From Litchfieldia stipae (lineage in GTDB: Bacteria; Bacillota; Bacilli; Bacillales; Bacillaceae_L): DNA of 64,000 bases. The stretch lies in assembly GCF_014837155.1 (NCBI RefSeq), contig NZ_JACYHA010000005.1, positions 1-64,000 of the forward strand, read 5' to 3'. Position 1 is the first letter of the stretch. Every line of letters begins with the position of its first letter. The position numbers were made by a program, and so were the translations under genes. This document shows positions 15,953-25,864 of the stretch, piece after piece. The notes below the pieces were generated by a model. It saw nothing but the letters and a program-made list of their open reading frames with translations. It did not search any database and had not been told where the DNA came from.

Positions 15953-16318
15953 CTAAAACAATTTGCCGTGTAATCTTTGAACCTGATCTTTTAATTGTTT
16001 ATTCTCTTCTTCCAATGCCTTTATACGGCTTTTTAAGGTTTTTATTAATATATCCTCTGAACGGGAGCTTTTACTTTGTTTACGGGGAGCTAATTCACTT
16101 ATTTGCATCCCTCTTAATGTCTCTATTCTAGTTCTAATGTTTTTCTGTTTGTAAAGCCATGACTTTGAAACACTAGCCTTTCTAGAAACAGTATTAAAGT
16201 TGATTTTCTCTTTTTTTATTGCCATCTCTGAAATAGCTTTTTCAACTCTAATCCTTGTTTTCTCGGACTTCTCCTTTGAAAGTTGAATTATAGCAGATGT
16301 GTTACTCTTTCTGGTCAT
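15953..16318 (-). CDS. tnpC: Tn554-type transposition protein TnpC
   Basis: A 121-residue basic protein of the DUF6262/TnpC family. It has an HTH-like middle (INFNTVSRKASVSKSWLYK) and a C-terminal coiled coil (LKSRIKALEEENKQLKDQV). In Tn554 this protein assists and orients transposition but is not strictly catalytic. It starts one base after the tnpB stop, as the third gene of the tnpABC operon, and ends at the 15910-15951 hairpin. The order tnpA-tnpB-tnpC next to a cut radC is the standard Tn554 arrangement. Confidence 0.9.
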   Translation of the reverse strand: MTRKSNTSAIIQLSKEKSEKTRIRVEKAISEMAIKKEKINFNTVSRKASVSKSWLYKQKNIRTRIETLRGMQISELAPRKQSKSSRSEDILIKTLKSRIKALEEENKQLKDQVQRLHGKLF

Positions 16319-16319
16319 C

Positions 16320-18239
16320 TTAATTCGTCTCCTTTAACGAATGAATAATCTGCTCTAGCCTATTTTTAACACGTTCGTTAGTTTCAACCTGACGTTGCCA
16401 TTGATACTGTTTAGCTCTGTCTAACAATTGTTTAGTGCGTTCTAAATGCTCTTCATGTTCATTTAGAAACTGTTTGCTTGTACAGAAGTTTGTGCAATCT
16501 AGACAAGCATTTGCGTGAGGGCAAGGTCCTGCAATTACTGGTAAGCGACAATAGCCATTGGGAAGTGCTTGTGCATTTATATTCTTCTTAAACCATTGAA
16601 GATCTGTATTATCAGCTTCATTATCTTCTTCACCTAACTCCAAAATGCTGCCATTATTCGTCACTAAAGTTTCCTTGAATTTAGTAAATTCTTTCTTTAA
16701 GGTGTCATCAAAAATATGTGCATATCTCGCCGTCATTTCTGGTGATTCGTGACCTAAAAATTTCTGTACAATATGCTGTGGTACTCCGTTGTTTATCATT
16801 CTTGTGCCTACCGTATGCCGAAAGGCATGAGCATGAAACCGAAAAATTTCTCCATTGCTATCCGTTATCTTTTCTTCATAAGCTAATTCATTTAATTTTA
16901 CCCTAAAGGTATCTTGCTTCAATGGCGAGCCATCTTTTCGAGGAAATACATATACACATCCATCATCGAGGTTATCAGCCACTCTTTGCTCTTGAACTAA
17001 TATTAATGCAGCAATTTCTTTAGAAATAGGAATGATATGCTCTTTCTTCATTTTCCACTGATAATACTTTAAAAAGCAATCCCCTTCTTTATCGGTTATG
17101 ACGCTCCCTTTTTTCAATGTACAAAGTTCACTGATACGCATTCCGCATTCTTGAAGTACCATGACCATTGTAGCGATATAAGGTTCCAATTTATCTAATT
17201 TCCTATTTAATTGTTCGAGTATATGTTCATCAATATAACGTGGTAGTGCCTTCGGCACTTTAGGATAATCTTCTTGAAAGATAAGGATTTTAGAAGGCGT
17301 ATCCTTCCAGTCATATCTTTGAATTGTAGTAAAAAAAACGTCTAAAGTAGATATTCGACCGGTTACGGTACTAGGTTTTAAACCTTTTAAATTAATATAA
17401 TTAAAATATTGCTCGATTTCATTTCTAGTTAATTGATGAATCCTTCGTATACCTTCATAATTTTTGTTCATGAAATTAAAAAATTCTTTTAATTTTGAAG
17501 CTATATCTACTACGTGAGAAAAGCTGGCAGTGTTTAACATTAGTTTACAATACAGCTTAACTATTTCTTTAAAATAATTATTTTCAAAACCCTTAAAGTT
17601 GATCGTATACTCGTAGGATGTTGGATTTACCTTATCTTCCGGTAACGATAGTTTTCTTCGATTCCAAACATCCTTTTCCCATTCTTCACCATCAAAATAG
17701 AAGTCCTCATAGAATTCCATAAACTGCTTAAGATGAGTAACGTAATAGGAGTTCGCATGTACAGTAACTTTCTGCTGATTTACATCAAGTTTGTAATTAG
17801 TAGTCGTAGTTTTTATTTTTTGTTCTGCTAAGTAAGTTCGGTATTCTGTCAAAGCCTTTTTTATAGGTACTTCAGTTATCGATGTAATATTAGGGTATTT
17901 TAAATTTAAAAATCCCATCATCCGGCTTATCACTGTTCCCTTTCTAATCCAAACGGATTTTGCATTCCAAGCTCCATTATTCAAGTGGAGGTAATAAAAA
18001 TATTTTAATTCGGTTTTCAACCAGACATTTTCCACCTTATCGAAATTTACCCAACGATTTCTTAGTGATGGATTCTTACTTAACTCAATTGCACTAGGAT
18101 GCGGACAAATTCTTATATCCCATCTATCTGCTGCCCAAAATCCTTTTAAAAAACTTGTCATATTAGCTATTTTTTTATTAATCTCTGTACTAGCGATAAG
18201 CTTTCTATTAGTTGCTACACTTGGAAATTTCATTGTCAT
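16320..18239 (-). CDS. tnpB: Tn554-type tyrosine recombinase TnpB
   Basis: A 639-residue tyrosine recombinase acting with TnpA in site-specific transposition. The catalytic domain (residues about 330-520) shows Arg in [13 protein letters not shown], His-x2-Arg in [13 protein letters not shown], His in [14 protein letters not shown] and the Tyr in that last segment. The C-terminal part carries a Cys cluster ([23 protein letters not shown]) typical of TnpB, which may bind zinc. The start ATG overlaps the tnpA stop in ATGA, so translation is coupled. No frameshift was found. Confidence 0.92.
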   Translation of the reverse strand: MTMKFPSVATNRKLIASTEINKKIANMTSFLKGFWAADRWDIRICPHPSAIELSKNPSLRNRWVNFDKVENVWLKTELKYFYYLHLNNGAWNAKSVWIRKGTVISRMMGFLNLKYPNITSITEVPIKKALTEYRTYLAEQKIKTTTTNYKLDVNQQKVTVHANSYYVTHLKQFMEFYEDFYFDGEEWEKDVWNRRKLSLPEDKVNPTSYEYTINFKGFENNYFKEIVKLYCKLMLNTASFSHVVDIASKLKEFFNFMNKNYEGIRRIHQLTRNEIEQYFNYINLKGLKPSTVTGRISTLDVFFTTIQRYDWKDTPSKILIFQEDYPKVPKALPRYIDEHILEQLNRKLDKLEPYIATMVMVLQECGMRISELCTLKKGSVITDKEGDCFLKYYQWKMKKEHIIPISKEIAALILVQEQRVADNLDDGCVYVFPRKDGSPLKQDTFRVKLNELAYEEKITDSNGEIFRFHAHAFRHTVGTRMINNGVPQHIVQKFLGHESPEMTARYAHIFDDTLKKEFTKFKETLVTNNGSILELGEEDNEADNTDLQWFKKNINAQALPNGYCRLPVIAGPCPHANACLDCTNFCTSKQFLNEHEEHLERTKQLLDRAKQYQWQRQVETNERVKNRLEQIIHSLKETN

Positions 18240-19321
18240 GTTTCTCTCCCTTGAAGATACTTTTTATATTCATTTTTCATATCTTGCTTAGAAAGATGAA
18301 CATACGTATCAAGTGTTGTTTGTACATGGGCATGCCCTAATCTTTTTTGTACGTATGCAGCGTCCCATCCACTTCTAATAAGCTCTGTGGCATGCGTGTG
18401 ACGTAACATATGGGCATTGAAGGTGATCCCTGTCCGTTTTACCAGTCTTCTTATCAGGTCTAATACACTTTGATATTTTAAGGGATGCCCGAAATAGGAA
18501 TCTTTAAGATTTATAAATATATAATCGTGTTCTAAATCTTCCCCATATTCATGTACCAGATAATCAGTATATAAAGCCATTAATTCCTTGCTAACATCGA
18601 TTGTTCGTTCTTTCTTAAGTTTAATATAAGCTCCGTTTTCATTATGATCTCTTGGAGTGATATGAATCTGGTTATCCCACATAGAAATATCTTCGATACG
18701 AAGGGATAATACTTCTCCTATCCGAAGTCCCCCTTCATACATAACCATAATAAGTAATTTATCTCTTTTTGTATGACATGCATCAATTATTACCTTGACT
18801 TGTTCATGTTCTAATACTTGGACAAGTTTCTTTTTGACTCTAAGCTTTAAAATATTTTTATTATAAGATTTTCCTTTAGTTATATGGTGAAGAAATCCTT
18901 TAAAATTTCTTCCCCTTGTCTCTTTAGACATGTCAATAGCCTTAAAATCTCCTGTACGATTTAAATACTCTAAGAAACTAGTTACAGCATTAAGTATGGC
19001 ATTAACTGATGTTTCTTCTCTTTTAGCCTTCTTTGGTTGTAAGCCTATTACCTTTACATCTCCAGTTGGATTTCTTAACCATCCCACAAAGTTTGTCATT
19101 TCCTCAAATTGTAAATCTTCTAATCTAATTCCTCTCTGGCTCATGAATTCATAAAACAACTTAAGATGATAGCAATATGTTTTAATCGTATTTGGAGCTT
19201 TCCCCGTATTATCCAGATACTTTATAAATTTCTTAACCAGTTCTACCACTTCAAAGTTTTTATCTAGCAGTATGTATAATGGATATGGTTTTTCCTCCAC
19301 AATTACTTTTTGAACTTTCAT
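18236..19321 (-). CDS. tnpA: Tn554-type tyrosine recombinase TnpA
   Basis: A 361-residue phage-integrase-type recombinase. The N-terminal SAM-like DNA-binding domain (residues about 20-130) includes [18 protein letters not shown]. The catalytic domain has Arg in [13 protein letters not shown], His-x2-Arg in [13 protein letters not shown], His in [14 protein letters not shown] and the Tyr nucleophile in that segment. AAAGGAGGGG precedes the ATG. It is the first gene of tnpABC and lies 114 bp from the truncated radC frame, with an AT-rich palindromic end between. Confidence 0.93.
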   Translation of the reverse strand: MKVQKVIVEEKPYPLYILLDKNFEVVELVKKFIKYLDNTGKAPNTIKTYCYHLKLFYEFMSQRGIRLEDLQFEEMTNFVGWLRNPTGDVKVIGLQPKKAKREETSVNAILNAVTSFLEYLNRTGDFKAIDMSKETRGRNFKGFLHHITKGKSYNKNILKLRVKKKLVQVLEHEQVKVIIDACHTKRDKLLIMVMYEGGLRIGEVLSLRIEDISMWDNQIHITPRDHNENGAYIKLKKERTIDVSKELMALYTDYLVHEYGEDLEHDYIFINLKDSYFGHPLKYQSVLDLIRRLVKRTGITFNAHMLRHTHATELIRSGWDAAYVQKRLGHAHVQTTLDTYVHLSKQDMKNEYKKYLQGRET

Positions 19322-19404
19322 TTTTCTCCCCTCCTTTAAACACTTTAACTACTATGAATAATACCTTTATATATTAAATAGTCAAAGCACTGAAATTAAA
19401 AAAA

Positions 19405-19440
19405 CCTAAACTTAGAGTACTTAGAGTACTCTAGTTTAGG
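19405..19440. repeat. Palindromic end sequence of the Tn554-like element
   Basis: CCTAAACTTAGAGTAC and GTACTCTAGTTTAGG form inverted arms, with the tandem nonamer TTAGAGTAC twice inside. It lies right at the junction with radC, where recombinase-binding sites are expected. A terminator role is an alternative. Confidence 0.55.
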
Positions 19441-20005
19441 TTACTATGTTTAACGGATCTCCGGAAGGATGATTATGCAAAGCAATAATGGATGCTGCTG
19501 AACGTTTGAAGGCTTCTTTGAACACCTCCCTTGGGTGAACGATGGAGGCATTTAGACTGCCGATAAAAATCGTTTGCTTGTGGATGACTTGGTTTTTGGT
19601 GTTTAAATAGAGGCAGACAAAATGTTCTTGAGAAAGAAATCGCATTTCTTCCATTAGATAATTTGCCCCATCTTCTGGGGATCGAATCACATATCGGTCT
19701 TCAAACTGCAGCCTACCAATTCTTCTTCCTAACTCAACAGATGCCATAATTTGAATGGCCTTTGCTGGTCCAATTCCCTTAATACTTGTGATCTCTTCAA
19801 TGGTAGCCTCTTTAAGGAGTCGTAAACCCTCAAATTGATTTAACAACCGATTTGAGAGCTGTAAGACACTTTCCTCTTTAGTGCCTGTCCGAAGAATAAT
19901 GGCAAGTAACTCATGATTTGATAGGCTTTCTGGACCCTCAGCCAACATTCTTTCTCGTGGTCTTTCATCAACTGGAAAATCTCGAATCATTAATGAAGAA
20001 TCCAA
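19436..20005 (-). pseudogene. radC: radC, truncated by transposon insertion
   Basis: The first 184 or so residues of the RadC/JAB-domain DNA repair-like protein: ERPRERMLAEGPESLSNHEL, the HhH motif SIKGIGPAKAIQI, and the start of the JAB metal site, HNHPSGDP. After Asp-Pro the native sequence stops and a chimeric tail LNIVT comes from the transposon. The final 40 or so residues, including the last metal ligand Asp of the H-x-H-x7-S-x2-D motif, are lost, so the protein is very probably inactive. The start is TTG with GGGAGG nine bases upstream. It follows maf as in B. subtilis; mreB, expected next, is not in the window. Confidence 0.93.
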
Positions 20006-20080
20006 TACTATTTTCCTCCCTTATAAAAAAAGAAATTGAATAATGCTGGCCAGGGAGTGGTTGAGATCGTTTTTTCTATC

Positions 20081-20650
20081 TTATAATTGATAGCCTAATT
20101 CTTTTAACTCACGAATCGTTCTTGAAACTGGGAGTCCTACAATTGCAAAATAATCACCATTGACTCGCTTCACAAGAGTAGAACCTAATTGCTGAATCCC
20201 ATATGAACCTGCTTTATCCTTGGGTTCACCTGTTTTTATATAGTCCCAAATTTCAGATTCCGATAGTTCCCAGAAGGTTACATCTGTTTGTTCGAAGAAA
20301 GTAATCTGTTTGCCATTATGTAAAATAGCAACCCCTGTAAATACTTGATGCGTCTCGCCAGATAACATATTCAGCATACGGTAAGAATCTTCTTCACTCT
20401 TAGGCTTTCCCAAAACCTCATTTTGAAAAACAACAACCGTATCTGAACCGATCACAAATGCATCACGATGTTGACTTGCAACGCCCTCAGCTTTTTGTAA
20501 TGCCAAGGACATAACAACCTCACCAGGAGACAAGGTAGGATCAACGATTTCCTCGATATCGCTTACCTTGACATCAAACTTTAAATGAAGATTACTTAGA
20601 AGCTCTTTTCTACGTGGAGAACCTGAGGCTAAGATGAGGCTTTGTTCCAT
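20081..20650 (-). CDS. maf: Maf nucleoside triphosphate pyrophosphatase
   Basis: A house-cleaning pyrophosphatase of 189 residues, the length of B. subtilis Maf. It acts on dTTP, UTP and modified nucleotides and affects septum formation. The start motif LILASGSPRRKELL is at the N-terminus, IGSDTVVV holds the catalytic Asp, and GKPKSEEDSYRML and DKAGSYGIQ are conserved. The ATG at 20650 has AAGGGTG upstream; the upstream in-frame region is not part of the family. It lies between spoIIB and radC, as in B. subtilis. Confidence 0.95.
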   Translation of the reverse strand: MEQSLILASGSPRRKELLSNLHLKFDVKVSDIEEIVDPTLSPGEVVMSLALQKAEGVASQHRDAFVIGSDTVVVFQNEVLGKPKSEEDSYRMLNMLSGETHQVFTGVAILHNGKQITFFEQTDVTFWELSESEIWDYIKTGEPKDKAGSYGIQQLGSTLVKRVNGDYFAIVGLPVSRTIRELKELGYQL

Positions 20651-20857
20651 ATAAATCACCCTTTTACTATGTTTTTTCGTATGATTGGAAGATACTCTCT
20701 TATCGTACCAAATTACAATCAACTAGACAATTTTGGAAAAATGGTTTTTATCACAATTTCTATCTTAAGTGGGGTAGTACCTTCACAACACTCAAGAATT
20801 CTCCGCAAAAAAAAGGAACTTATTATAAGTCCCTATTCGTAGATATTCAAGCTAAGC

Positions 20858-21991
20858 TTATGAAAGTGAAGCCGTCCATTCTTGATAGAGTTGAAAGGCA
20901 TTTAGTAATTCCTGTTGTGATTTAAGTAATGTTGCTTGATCAGTTGATTCCTTATATGTGGCCAAATGGTTATAAGCATTAGTTAATGCTGTCGAAAATG
21001 ATTTCATCCCGTCACTCATTTCCTCGTTCACTTTCCCTTTTATATTCTCCTGTAATGTAGAAATTGACGACCATTGCTCATCAGAAATCGACTTTGATGA
21101 AAAAGAATTTGAAGAAAGAGATAATAATTGCGTGAAAAAAGCTTGGGCATCTTTGATATAATTTGCATCATTCTCATTTACCTTAGTAAAGCTACCTCCA
21201 GCAACCTCAAAAGACTTATGAAAAGGCTCCTTATTTTCTCTATCTGCATAGAGATTCCCTATTTCTTTTATCATTTCTTTGTCTGTTCCGATTCCAACAA
21301 TCACTGAGTGAGAACCGTCCATTTCTATCGTTGTAGCTGCAAATCCAGATTGCTTAATAGATTCGACTAATTGATCGACTGCTTCTTTATTTTTATAGAC
21401 TCCCTCTTGAACATATGCGACATTGATCGGTTCTAGTTTTAACTCTGCCGCTCCAGCACTAGGCTGATTTTCTTTCTCTTCACCCTTGCTACCAGTTGCT
21501 GCTCCACCAGTCACGGGTTGAGTTGGACTAGGTGTTCCGACAGCCTGCTCACTCTCCCCAGCTGACATCAAATTCAATATCAATGCACCAAGTCCTAAAC
21601 CGACAATCACCGCTAAAACTACCGAAACTAGGAAGGTCTTGATAAATGAAGTCTGGATTCTATTAAAGCTAGATTTCTTTTGTTTCGACATAGAGAAATA
21701 AGGATTCTCTTTTTTATATTTGTTTCGAACATCCTCAATCTGCACGATTTTTGGAGGAGCTTCATTTCTTGATTGATCATCCTCATTTGGTAATACCCAT
21801 GAAAATTCATCATTCTCCTCTTCCTTCGCAGCAGCCATTTCTTTCTTATACGAAAATGGTTGAAGGATCTCCTCATCACTAGGTTTACTAGAATTAATAG
21901 AATTAGTCGAACCGGCCTTTTCAGAGTCTGTCTCAACACTTTTTTCATTACCATTAATCTTAATTGATATCCGATTACTCCCCTTGTCCAT
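20858..21991 (-). CDS. spoIIB: SpoIIB-like SPOR-domain protein (engulfment)
   Basis: A 377-residue protein: a charged cytoplasmic N-terminus (residues about 1-120, with ISIKINGNEKSVET), one membrane segment (LVSVVLAVIVGLGLGALIL), a low-complexity Thr/Gly linker, and an outer SPOR-type peptidoglycan-binding region (INVAYVQEGVYKNKEA, FAATTIEMDGSHSVIVGIG). This layout and the position beside maf match B. subtilis SpoIIB, which helps septal thinning at engulfment. The start ATG at 21991 has AAGGGTGGTG upstream; the upstream 57 in-frame codons are unsupported. It follows the pil genes on the same strand. Sequence identity with SpoIIB is only moderate. Confidence 0.75.
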   Translation of the reverse strand: MDKGSNRISIKINGNEKSVETDSEKAGSTNSINSSKPSDEEILQPFSYKKEMAAAKEEENDEFSWVLPNEDDQSRNEAPPKIVQIEDVRNKYKKENPYFSMSKQKKSSFNRIQTSFIKTFLVSVVLAVIVGLGLGALILNLMSAGESEQAVGTPSPTQPVTGGAATGSKGEEKENQPSAGAAELKLEPINVAYVQEGVYKNKEAVDQLVESIKQSGFAATTIEMDGSHSVIVGIGTDKEMIKEIGNLYADRENKEPFHKSFEVAGGSFTKVNENDANYIKDAQAFFTQLLSLSSNSFSSKSISDEQWSSISTLQENIKGKVNEEMSDGMKSFSTALTNAYNHLATYKESTDQATLLKSQQELLNAFQLYQEWTASLS

Positions 21992-22168
21992 TTCTTCACC
22001 ACCCTTAAAATACTCTAACACCCACTTCATACTTTCTATCATGCTAGCATACTCAGAAAAAAAAATAACAAGACATTTGTCGACTTGTTGATAAAGGTTT
22101 TCGTCAAATTTTTTAAAAGAGTAAAAAAGCACGAAATCAAATGAATGATCTCGTGCTTTCAACTTCTG

Positions 22169-22915
22169 TTACTCATCGTCTTGTTCAGATGTATTCATAA
22201 ATAACGGATTCTTCTTCTCACTCGGAGTTGGGAAGTTCACTTTTGGTGCATCCTCAGCAAGCTCTGGATATACAGGCATATAGAAGGTGGATACAGTCAC
22301 CGTGTAATCTAATGGTGCATCTAAATCCTCTTGATTAATTGAAACAGCCTCTTGTTTACCAGTAAATGAAAGCGAGTCCACCTTTGTAATTCTTGTTTGG
22401 TGCTCAATTTGTGATAGAAACCTCTCTAGTTCATCATAGCCTGGTGATTGGACTGAGATGGTCACAGTTACCTGCCTTAACCCTTCTGTGATGGCAGCTG
22501 GGTCAATCGTTATTGGTAGTTCTGCAGCTTCTGTTTCCTCTTCTTCCGTCGTTTCTATCGGTTCATTAGTTGGTGCTAGTGTAAAATCACTTTCACTAAA
22601 GGACATACTTGTGATTTCACTTCCTGACACATTTTCCGCTTGTTCGATTTCTAGTAATAGCTGTTCAACTAGTGGGATGACAGGAATTTTCTTTTGTATT
22701 TCTGTTGAACTAACAACTGGAATATCTGACTCTGTTTGATTTTGCTTCAAGACATCGATAAACTTTTTTTGCATGCTAACATTTGATTCTAGTCTTTCAA
22801 TTTCGCTTTTAATTGGACTAACTAATAGAAACATCATTAAATAGGTGATACCAGCTAGAACGAAAATACTTAATAATAACGTCACGAGATGCTTTTTTGT
22901 AAAACGGAGAGTCAC
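22169..22915 (-). CDS. pilO: Type IV pilus inner-membrane protein, PilO-like
   Basis: A 248-residue protein with one N-terminal membrane helix (LVTLLLSIFVLAGITYLMM), a coiled coil (PIKSEIERLESNVSMQ) and a periplasm-side-type ferredoxin-like domain (LRQVTVTISVQSPGYDELERFLSQIE, then TKVDSLSFTG). This is the PilO layout; together with PilM and PilN it forms the alignment platform of type IV pili. It follows pilN directly. A linker rich in Glu/Thr (residues about 115-130) is seen. The family name rests on the layout and position more than on sequence identity. Confidence 0.75.
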   Translation of the reverse strand: MTLRFTKKHLVTLLLSIFVLAGITYLMMFLLVSPIKSEIERLESNVSMQKKFIDVLKQNQTESDIPVVSSTEIQKKIPVIPLVEQLLLEIEQAENVSGSEITSMSFSESDFTLAPTNEPIETTEEEETEAAELPITIDPAAITEGLRQVTVTISVQSPGYDELERFLSQIEHQTRITKVDSLSFTGKQEAVSINQEDLDAPLDYTVTVSTFYMPVYPELAEDAPKVNFPTPSEKKNPLFMNTSEQDDE

Positions 22916-23515
22916 TTAATTCCCCTCCTTTTGAAGCTGCTTCAATTCTTCCTTGTTTATAACTAACTCAAATTGAGCTAAATATCTTGGTAATATGACT
23001 TCATCAGTATCTGTTTCTTCTGATGTCTCACCAGCTGGCTGTGATGAAGTAATACTATTCACCCTCGATTCTGTTAAATAGGGTGATTCTTTCAATGCTG
23101 CTAAATAGTTAGCAACCTCTGTATTCGTATCAAATTGAACAATATAGCTTACATTTCCTTCACCTGTATAATTGAAGGATTGAATAAAACCACGTGCTGG
23201 TAATAGACTAGATAAATGCTGAATCAAAGGAACCGCTTCAACAAAATACTCATCAGCCCACTTCACTGTTTGGTCTAGCTTAATCACACTGTTTGAATCA
23301 TTCCCTTGCGTAATTGCCTGTTCAAGTGCAATTCTTTCAGCCTCGAGACCTGAAAGAGTAGATGACAAACGCTGTTTTTCAGTGTTCATTCTAGATTGCT
23401 CAGTTATGACAAAGACAGTGCATAGCAAAGCTAAGACTAAAATAGTGATAAACACAACAAAACCAGCTCTATTTTTTATTTGTTTTTTTGGTAGTAAATT
23501 GATTTCGACTAACAT
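22916..23515 (-). CDS. pilN: Type IV pilus assembly protein, PilN-like
   Basis: A 199-residue protein that starts MLVEINLLPKK, the conserved PilN motif that docks into PilM. One membrane helix follows (FVVFITILVLALLCTVFVI), then a coiled coil and a small outer domain with SYIVQFDTNTEVANYL. It starts immediately after pilM and ends immediately before pilO, so the three are co-transcribed. It acts as part of the PilMNO membrane platform. Confidence 0.85.
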   Translation of the reverse strand: MLVEINLLPKKQIKNRAGFVVFITILVLALLCTVFVITEQSRMNTEKQRLSSTLSGLEAERIALEQAITQGNDSNSVIKLDQTVKWADEYFVEAVPLIQHLSSLLPARGFIQSFNYTGEGNVSYIVQFDTNTEVANYLAALKESPYLTESRVNSITSSQPAGETSEETDTDEVILPRYLAQFELVINKEELKQLQKEGN

Positions 23516-24490
23516 TTACTGCACCTCTTTTAGTGCCAGGCCAAGTGGTAAATAATAATTAGCTGGAAGATTTTCGATTGAATCTATTGTGATTACATCA
23601 ACTTCATAGCGATCACTGATTCGTGAGTAGACTTCATTTAAATAAGGATGATCACCACTTAGAAGAATCCTCGTCACTGATTCCTGCCCTTTCATTAGTG
23701 AATATTGATAGAAATTTAAGACATGATCAATTTCACGGTAGAGTTCTTCAAATATCATTTCTAATGCGCGTTGAGTATTCAACCATTTTATTTCTGCTTT
23801 CGTACCAGCTGTACTTTGTTGAATGTCCCAATCATCCATAGTCGTTTCCAATTGGAGATGACGCATAAAAATTGGAATATGTTCATGAAAAATACTTAAG
23901 TTCACCGTTTGTAGATCAAACTGAATGAGCAAGGTATGGTCATCAACATTCGTCTTATCGTTATAGTCAAATAAGCGATACATGCATAATGGTGAAATGT
24001 CTGCAGCAATTGGTTTTAAAGAGACTTCCTGTAACAATGTTGAATACGAGATCGCAACTTCCTCTGGTGCTGCAAATAACAGGACCTGCTTTTTCTCATT
24101 TTGTTCCGGTAATATTTTGATATCAAGAACTGGCTCATCAAATGGCAAGTGAATTGTTGCCCCTAATTCTGTATATAAATAACCGACAATTTCATCATCT
24201 CTTATATCTAATGGAACCGTTATTTTACGAATAACAACGGCTGAATCAGGAATCGTAAAGCGAACCTGACGCTTTTTAATTCCCCACTCAGACACACATT
24301 CCTCTAGGATTAATTGCAACGTATCTCGTTCAACGATTTTCCCTTCATCAATGACTCCAGAAGGTAAATAGCGTTCACGGTATTTTTGAACAACGATTGG
24401 GGAAGACTGTTTCACGCCGACATAACGGATTACATGGTCTTTGATAATGATGTTTGCAATTTGATTGGATGAAAATAACTCAAAAGCCAT
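23516..24490 (-). CDS. pilM: Type IV pilus assembly ATPase-like protein PilM
   Basis: A 324-residue cytoplasmic actin-like protein. VIRYVGVKQ at the N-terminus is the first phosphate-loop-type strand; ILEECVSEWGIKKRQVRFTIPDS and VGYLYTELGATIHLPFDEPVLDI are typical of PilM, and the C-terminal ILLSGDHPYLNEV is the second conserved loop. It binds the N-terminus of PilN. It lies 26 bases after pilD and joins pilN directly. Confidence 0.88.
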   Translation of the reverse strand: MAFELFSSNQIANIIIKDHVIRYVGVKQSSPIVVQKYRERYLPSGVIDEGKIVERDTLQLILEECVSEWGIKKRQVRFTIPDSAVVIRKITVPLDIRDDEIVGYLYTELGATIHLPFDEPVLDIKILPEQNEKKQVLLFAAPEEVAISYSTLLQEVSLKPIAADISPLCMYRLFDYNDKTNVDDHTLLIQFDLQTVNLSIFHEHIPIFMRHLQLETTMDDWDIQQSTAGTKAEIKWLNTQRALEMIFEELYREIDHVLNFYQYSLMKGQESVTRILLSGDHPYLNEVYSRISDRYEVDVITIDSIENLPANYYLPLGLALKEVQ

Positions 24491-24516
24491 AGAAATAACC
24501 CCTTAATGTGTAAGTA

Positions 24517-25266
24517 TCATGTATAAACAAGTGAAAAGTACCAATTCATGATTTCTAGCCCGAAATAATATGCTAATAGCGTTCCTCCTACAATCGCTGG
24601 ACCAAATGGCATTGGTTTGCCACGCTTTAGCTTACCTGTAAGTAACCCAATCGCTCCAATTACTGCTCCGATAAGTGTTGCGAGGAAGAAGGATAAGAGA
24701 GTTAGCTTCCAGCCAAGAACAAGTCCTACGACTGCATAGAGCTTAATATCGCCTCCGCCCATTCCACCTTTACTAATAATCGCAATGAACAAAAGAAGTG
24801 TAAAACCGACAGCACTTCCTAGGAAGGGATCCCACCAAGGATCAAGCGGAATAAAGATTCTCTCAATTAGCACAATTGGAGCAAAAAAGAGGAGGACTTT
24901 ATCTGGGATAATCATGTATGTAATATCTGAAACAAAGACAATCATAAGTAGTGATACCAATGTCCATGAAACGATCAATTCCTTTGACCATCCCACCAAC
25001 AATGGTGAAATCGTAAAAAGAATTGCTGTCACCATCTCGACAGATGCATATATAGGTGAAATCCTCACCCCACAGTTTCTGCACTTTCCTTTTTGAAGGA
25101 GGTAGGAGAACACTGGGACAAGTTCCTTGGCTGTTAGCTGGTGATTGCAGCTTGGGCATGAGGAACGTGGTTTTATGATTGATTGGCCTGCTGGGATGCG
25201 TAAGCCTACTACTATAATAAATGAACCAATTAATAAACCATAAAGTGCAATAATAAAAAAAATCAA
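24517..25266 (-). CDS. pilD: Prepilin peptidase / N-methyltransferase (PilD/ComC)
   Basis: A 249-residue polytopic membrane enzyme that cleaves and methylates prepilins. The N-terminal domain has the zinc-binding pairs CPSC and CRNC; the catalytic aspartates are in VSDITYMIIPD and GGGDIKLYA. It matches the place of comC (folC-comC-spoIIB-maf) in B. subtilis, so it may also process competence pseudopilins. It lies downstream of the major pilin gene after a hairpin. Confidence 0.95.
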   Translation of the reverse strand: MIFFIIALYGLLIGSFIIVVGLRIPAGQSIIKPRSSCPSCNHQLTAKELVPVFSYLLQKGKCRNCGVRISPIYASVEMVTAILFTISPLLVGWSKELIVSWTLVSLLMIVFVSDITYMIIPDKVLLFFAPIVLIERIFIPLDPWWDPFLGSAVGFTLLLFIAIISKGGMGGGDIKLYAVVGLVLGWKLTLLSFFLATLIGAVIGAIGLLTGKLKRGKPMPFGPAIVGGTLLAYYFGLEIMNWYFSLVYT

Positions 25267-25314
25267 TTAATCAGCTCCTAAAGTTCTTTAATCCTTAAAT
25301 TTATAAAGAATATA

Positions 25315-25348
25315 TCCTAGTTCTATATATAAAATAGCAGAACTAGGA
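25315..25348 (-). terminator. Hairpin after the major pilin gene (partial terminator)
   Basis: TCCTAGTTCT and AGAACTAGGA form a perfect 10-bp stem around a 14-base loop, 16 bases after the pilin stop. The following bases are A/T-rich but not a clean T-run. It could limit read-through into pilD and stabilise the pilin message. Confidence 0.55.
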
Positions 25349-25363
25349 TTATTTAACCAATCT

Positions 25364-25864
25364 TTATTGAACAGTGTTTTGAGCTACACCGCTTCTATCA
25401 AGATCATTTTCTGGAGTCAAAGGGATATTTCTCTGGCTACCCAAAAGTCTAACACTATATGAGAAATTGTTACCGTCTTTAGTTACTCTTACATAAGACC
25501 CTGTAGCTGGCTCACCTTTATTTGCTTTATCTGCAACACCAGTATTATATCCTGCATCAGCAGACCCATCAGGATCTTTAATAGGCTCAATATACCCCTG
25601 TGTTTCAAGGTAATTTAAAGAGATAAAAATTGCATCCGTAGCATTATTGGTTGTTGGTTGTAAAGCAGGGTTTCCAGCAACAGCTAACTTAGCAGAACTA
25701 ATCATCTGTTGTGCATTAGCAACATGTGCGTCTTTTTTCGAGTTATCAATTAACCCACCAATACTTGGAATGGCAATCGCAGCAATAATCCCTAAGATAA
25801 CAACAACAGCTAGTAATTCAATTAACGTTAACCCTTTTTGATTCTTTAAATGTTTTTTAATCAT
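25364..25864 (-). CDS. pilA: Major type IV prepilin
   Basis: A 166-residue prepilin. A short basic leader MIKKHLKNQKG is followed by the processing site G/LTLIELLAVVVILGIIAA with Glu at +5, then a long hydrophobic helix. The globular domain is acidic and repeated Asn/Ala-rich without Cys pairs. It sits between pilC and pilD with its own upstream AT-rich gap and a hairpin after it, which suits strong separate expression of the main pilin subunit. Confidence 0.92.
   Translation of the reverse strand: MIKKHLKNQKGLTLIELLAVVVILGIIAAIAIPSIGGLIDNSKKDAHVANAQQMISSAKLAVAGNPALQPTTNNATDAIFISLNYLETQGYIEPIKDPDGSADAGYNTGVADKANKGEPATGSYVRVTKDGNNFSYSVRLLGSQRNIPLTPENDLDRSGVAQNTVQ

Larger units (their letters stand above)
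15953..19441 (-). mobile_element. Transposition module of a Tn554-like element inserted in radC
   Basis: Three transposition genes in the order tnpA-tnpB-tnpC start about 120 bp from the point where radC is cut. Tn554 and relatives integrate site-specifically in radC (att554), without target duplication or long terminal repeats. The module is at the radC end. The other end, marked by the radC 3' remnant, is not in the window, so recombinase-like gene, sulP and usp are probably cargo and the element continues to the left of position 1. The Tn3-family transposon is inserted inside it. Confidence 0.8.
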
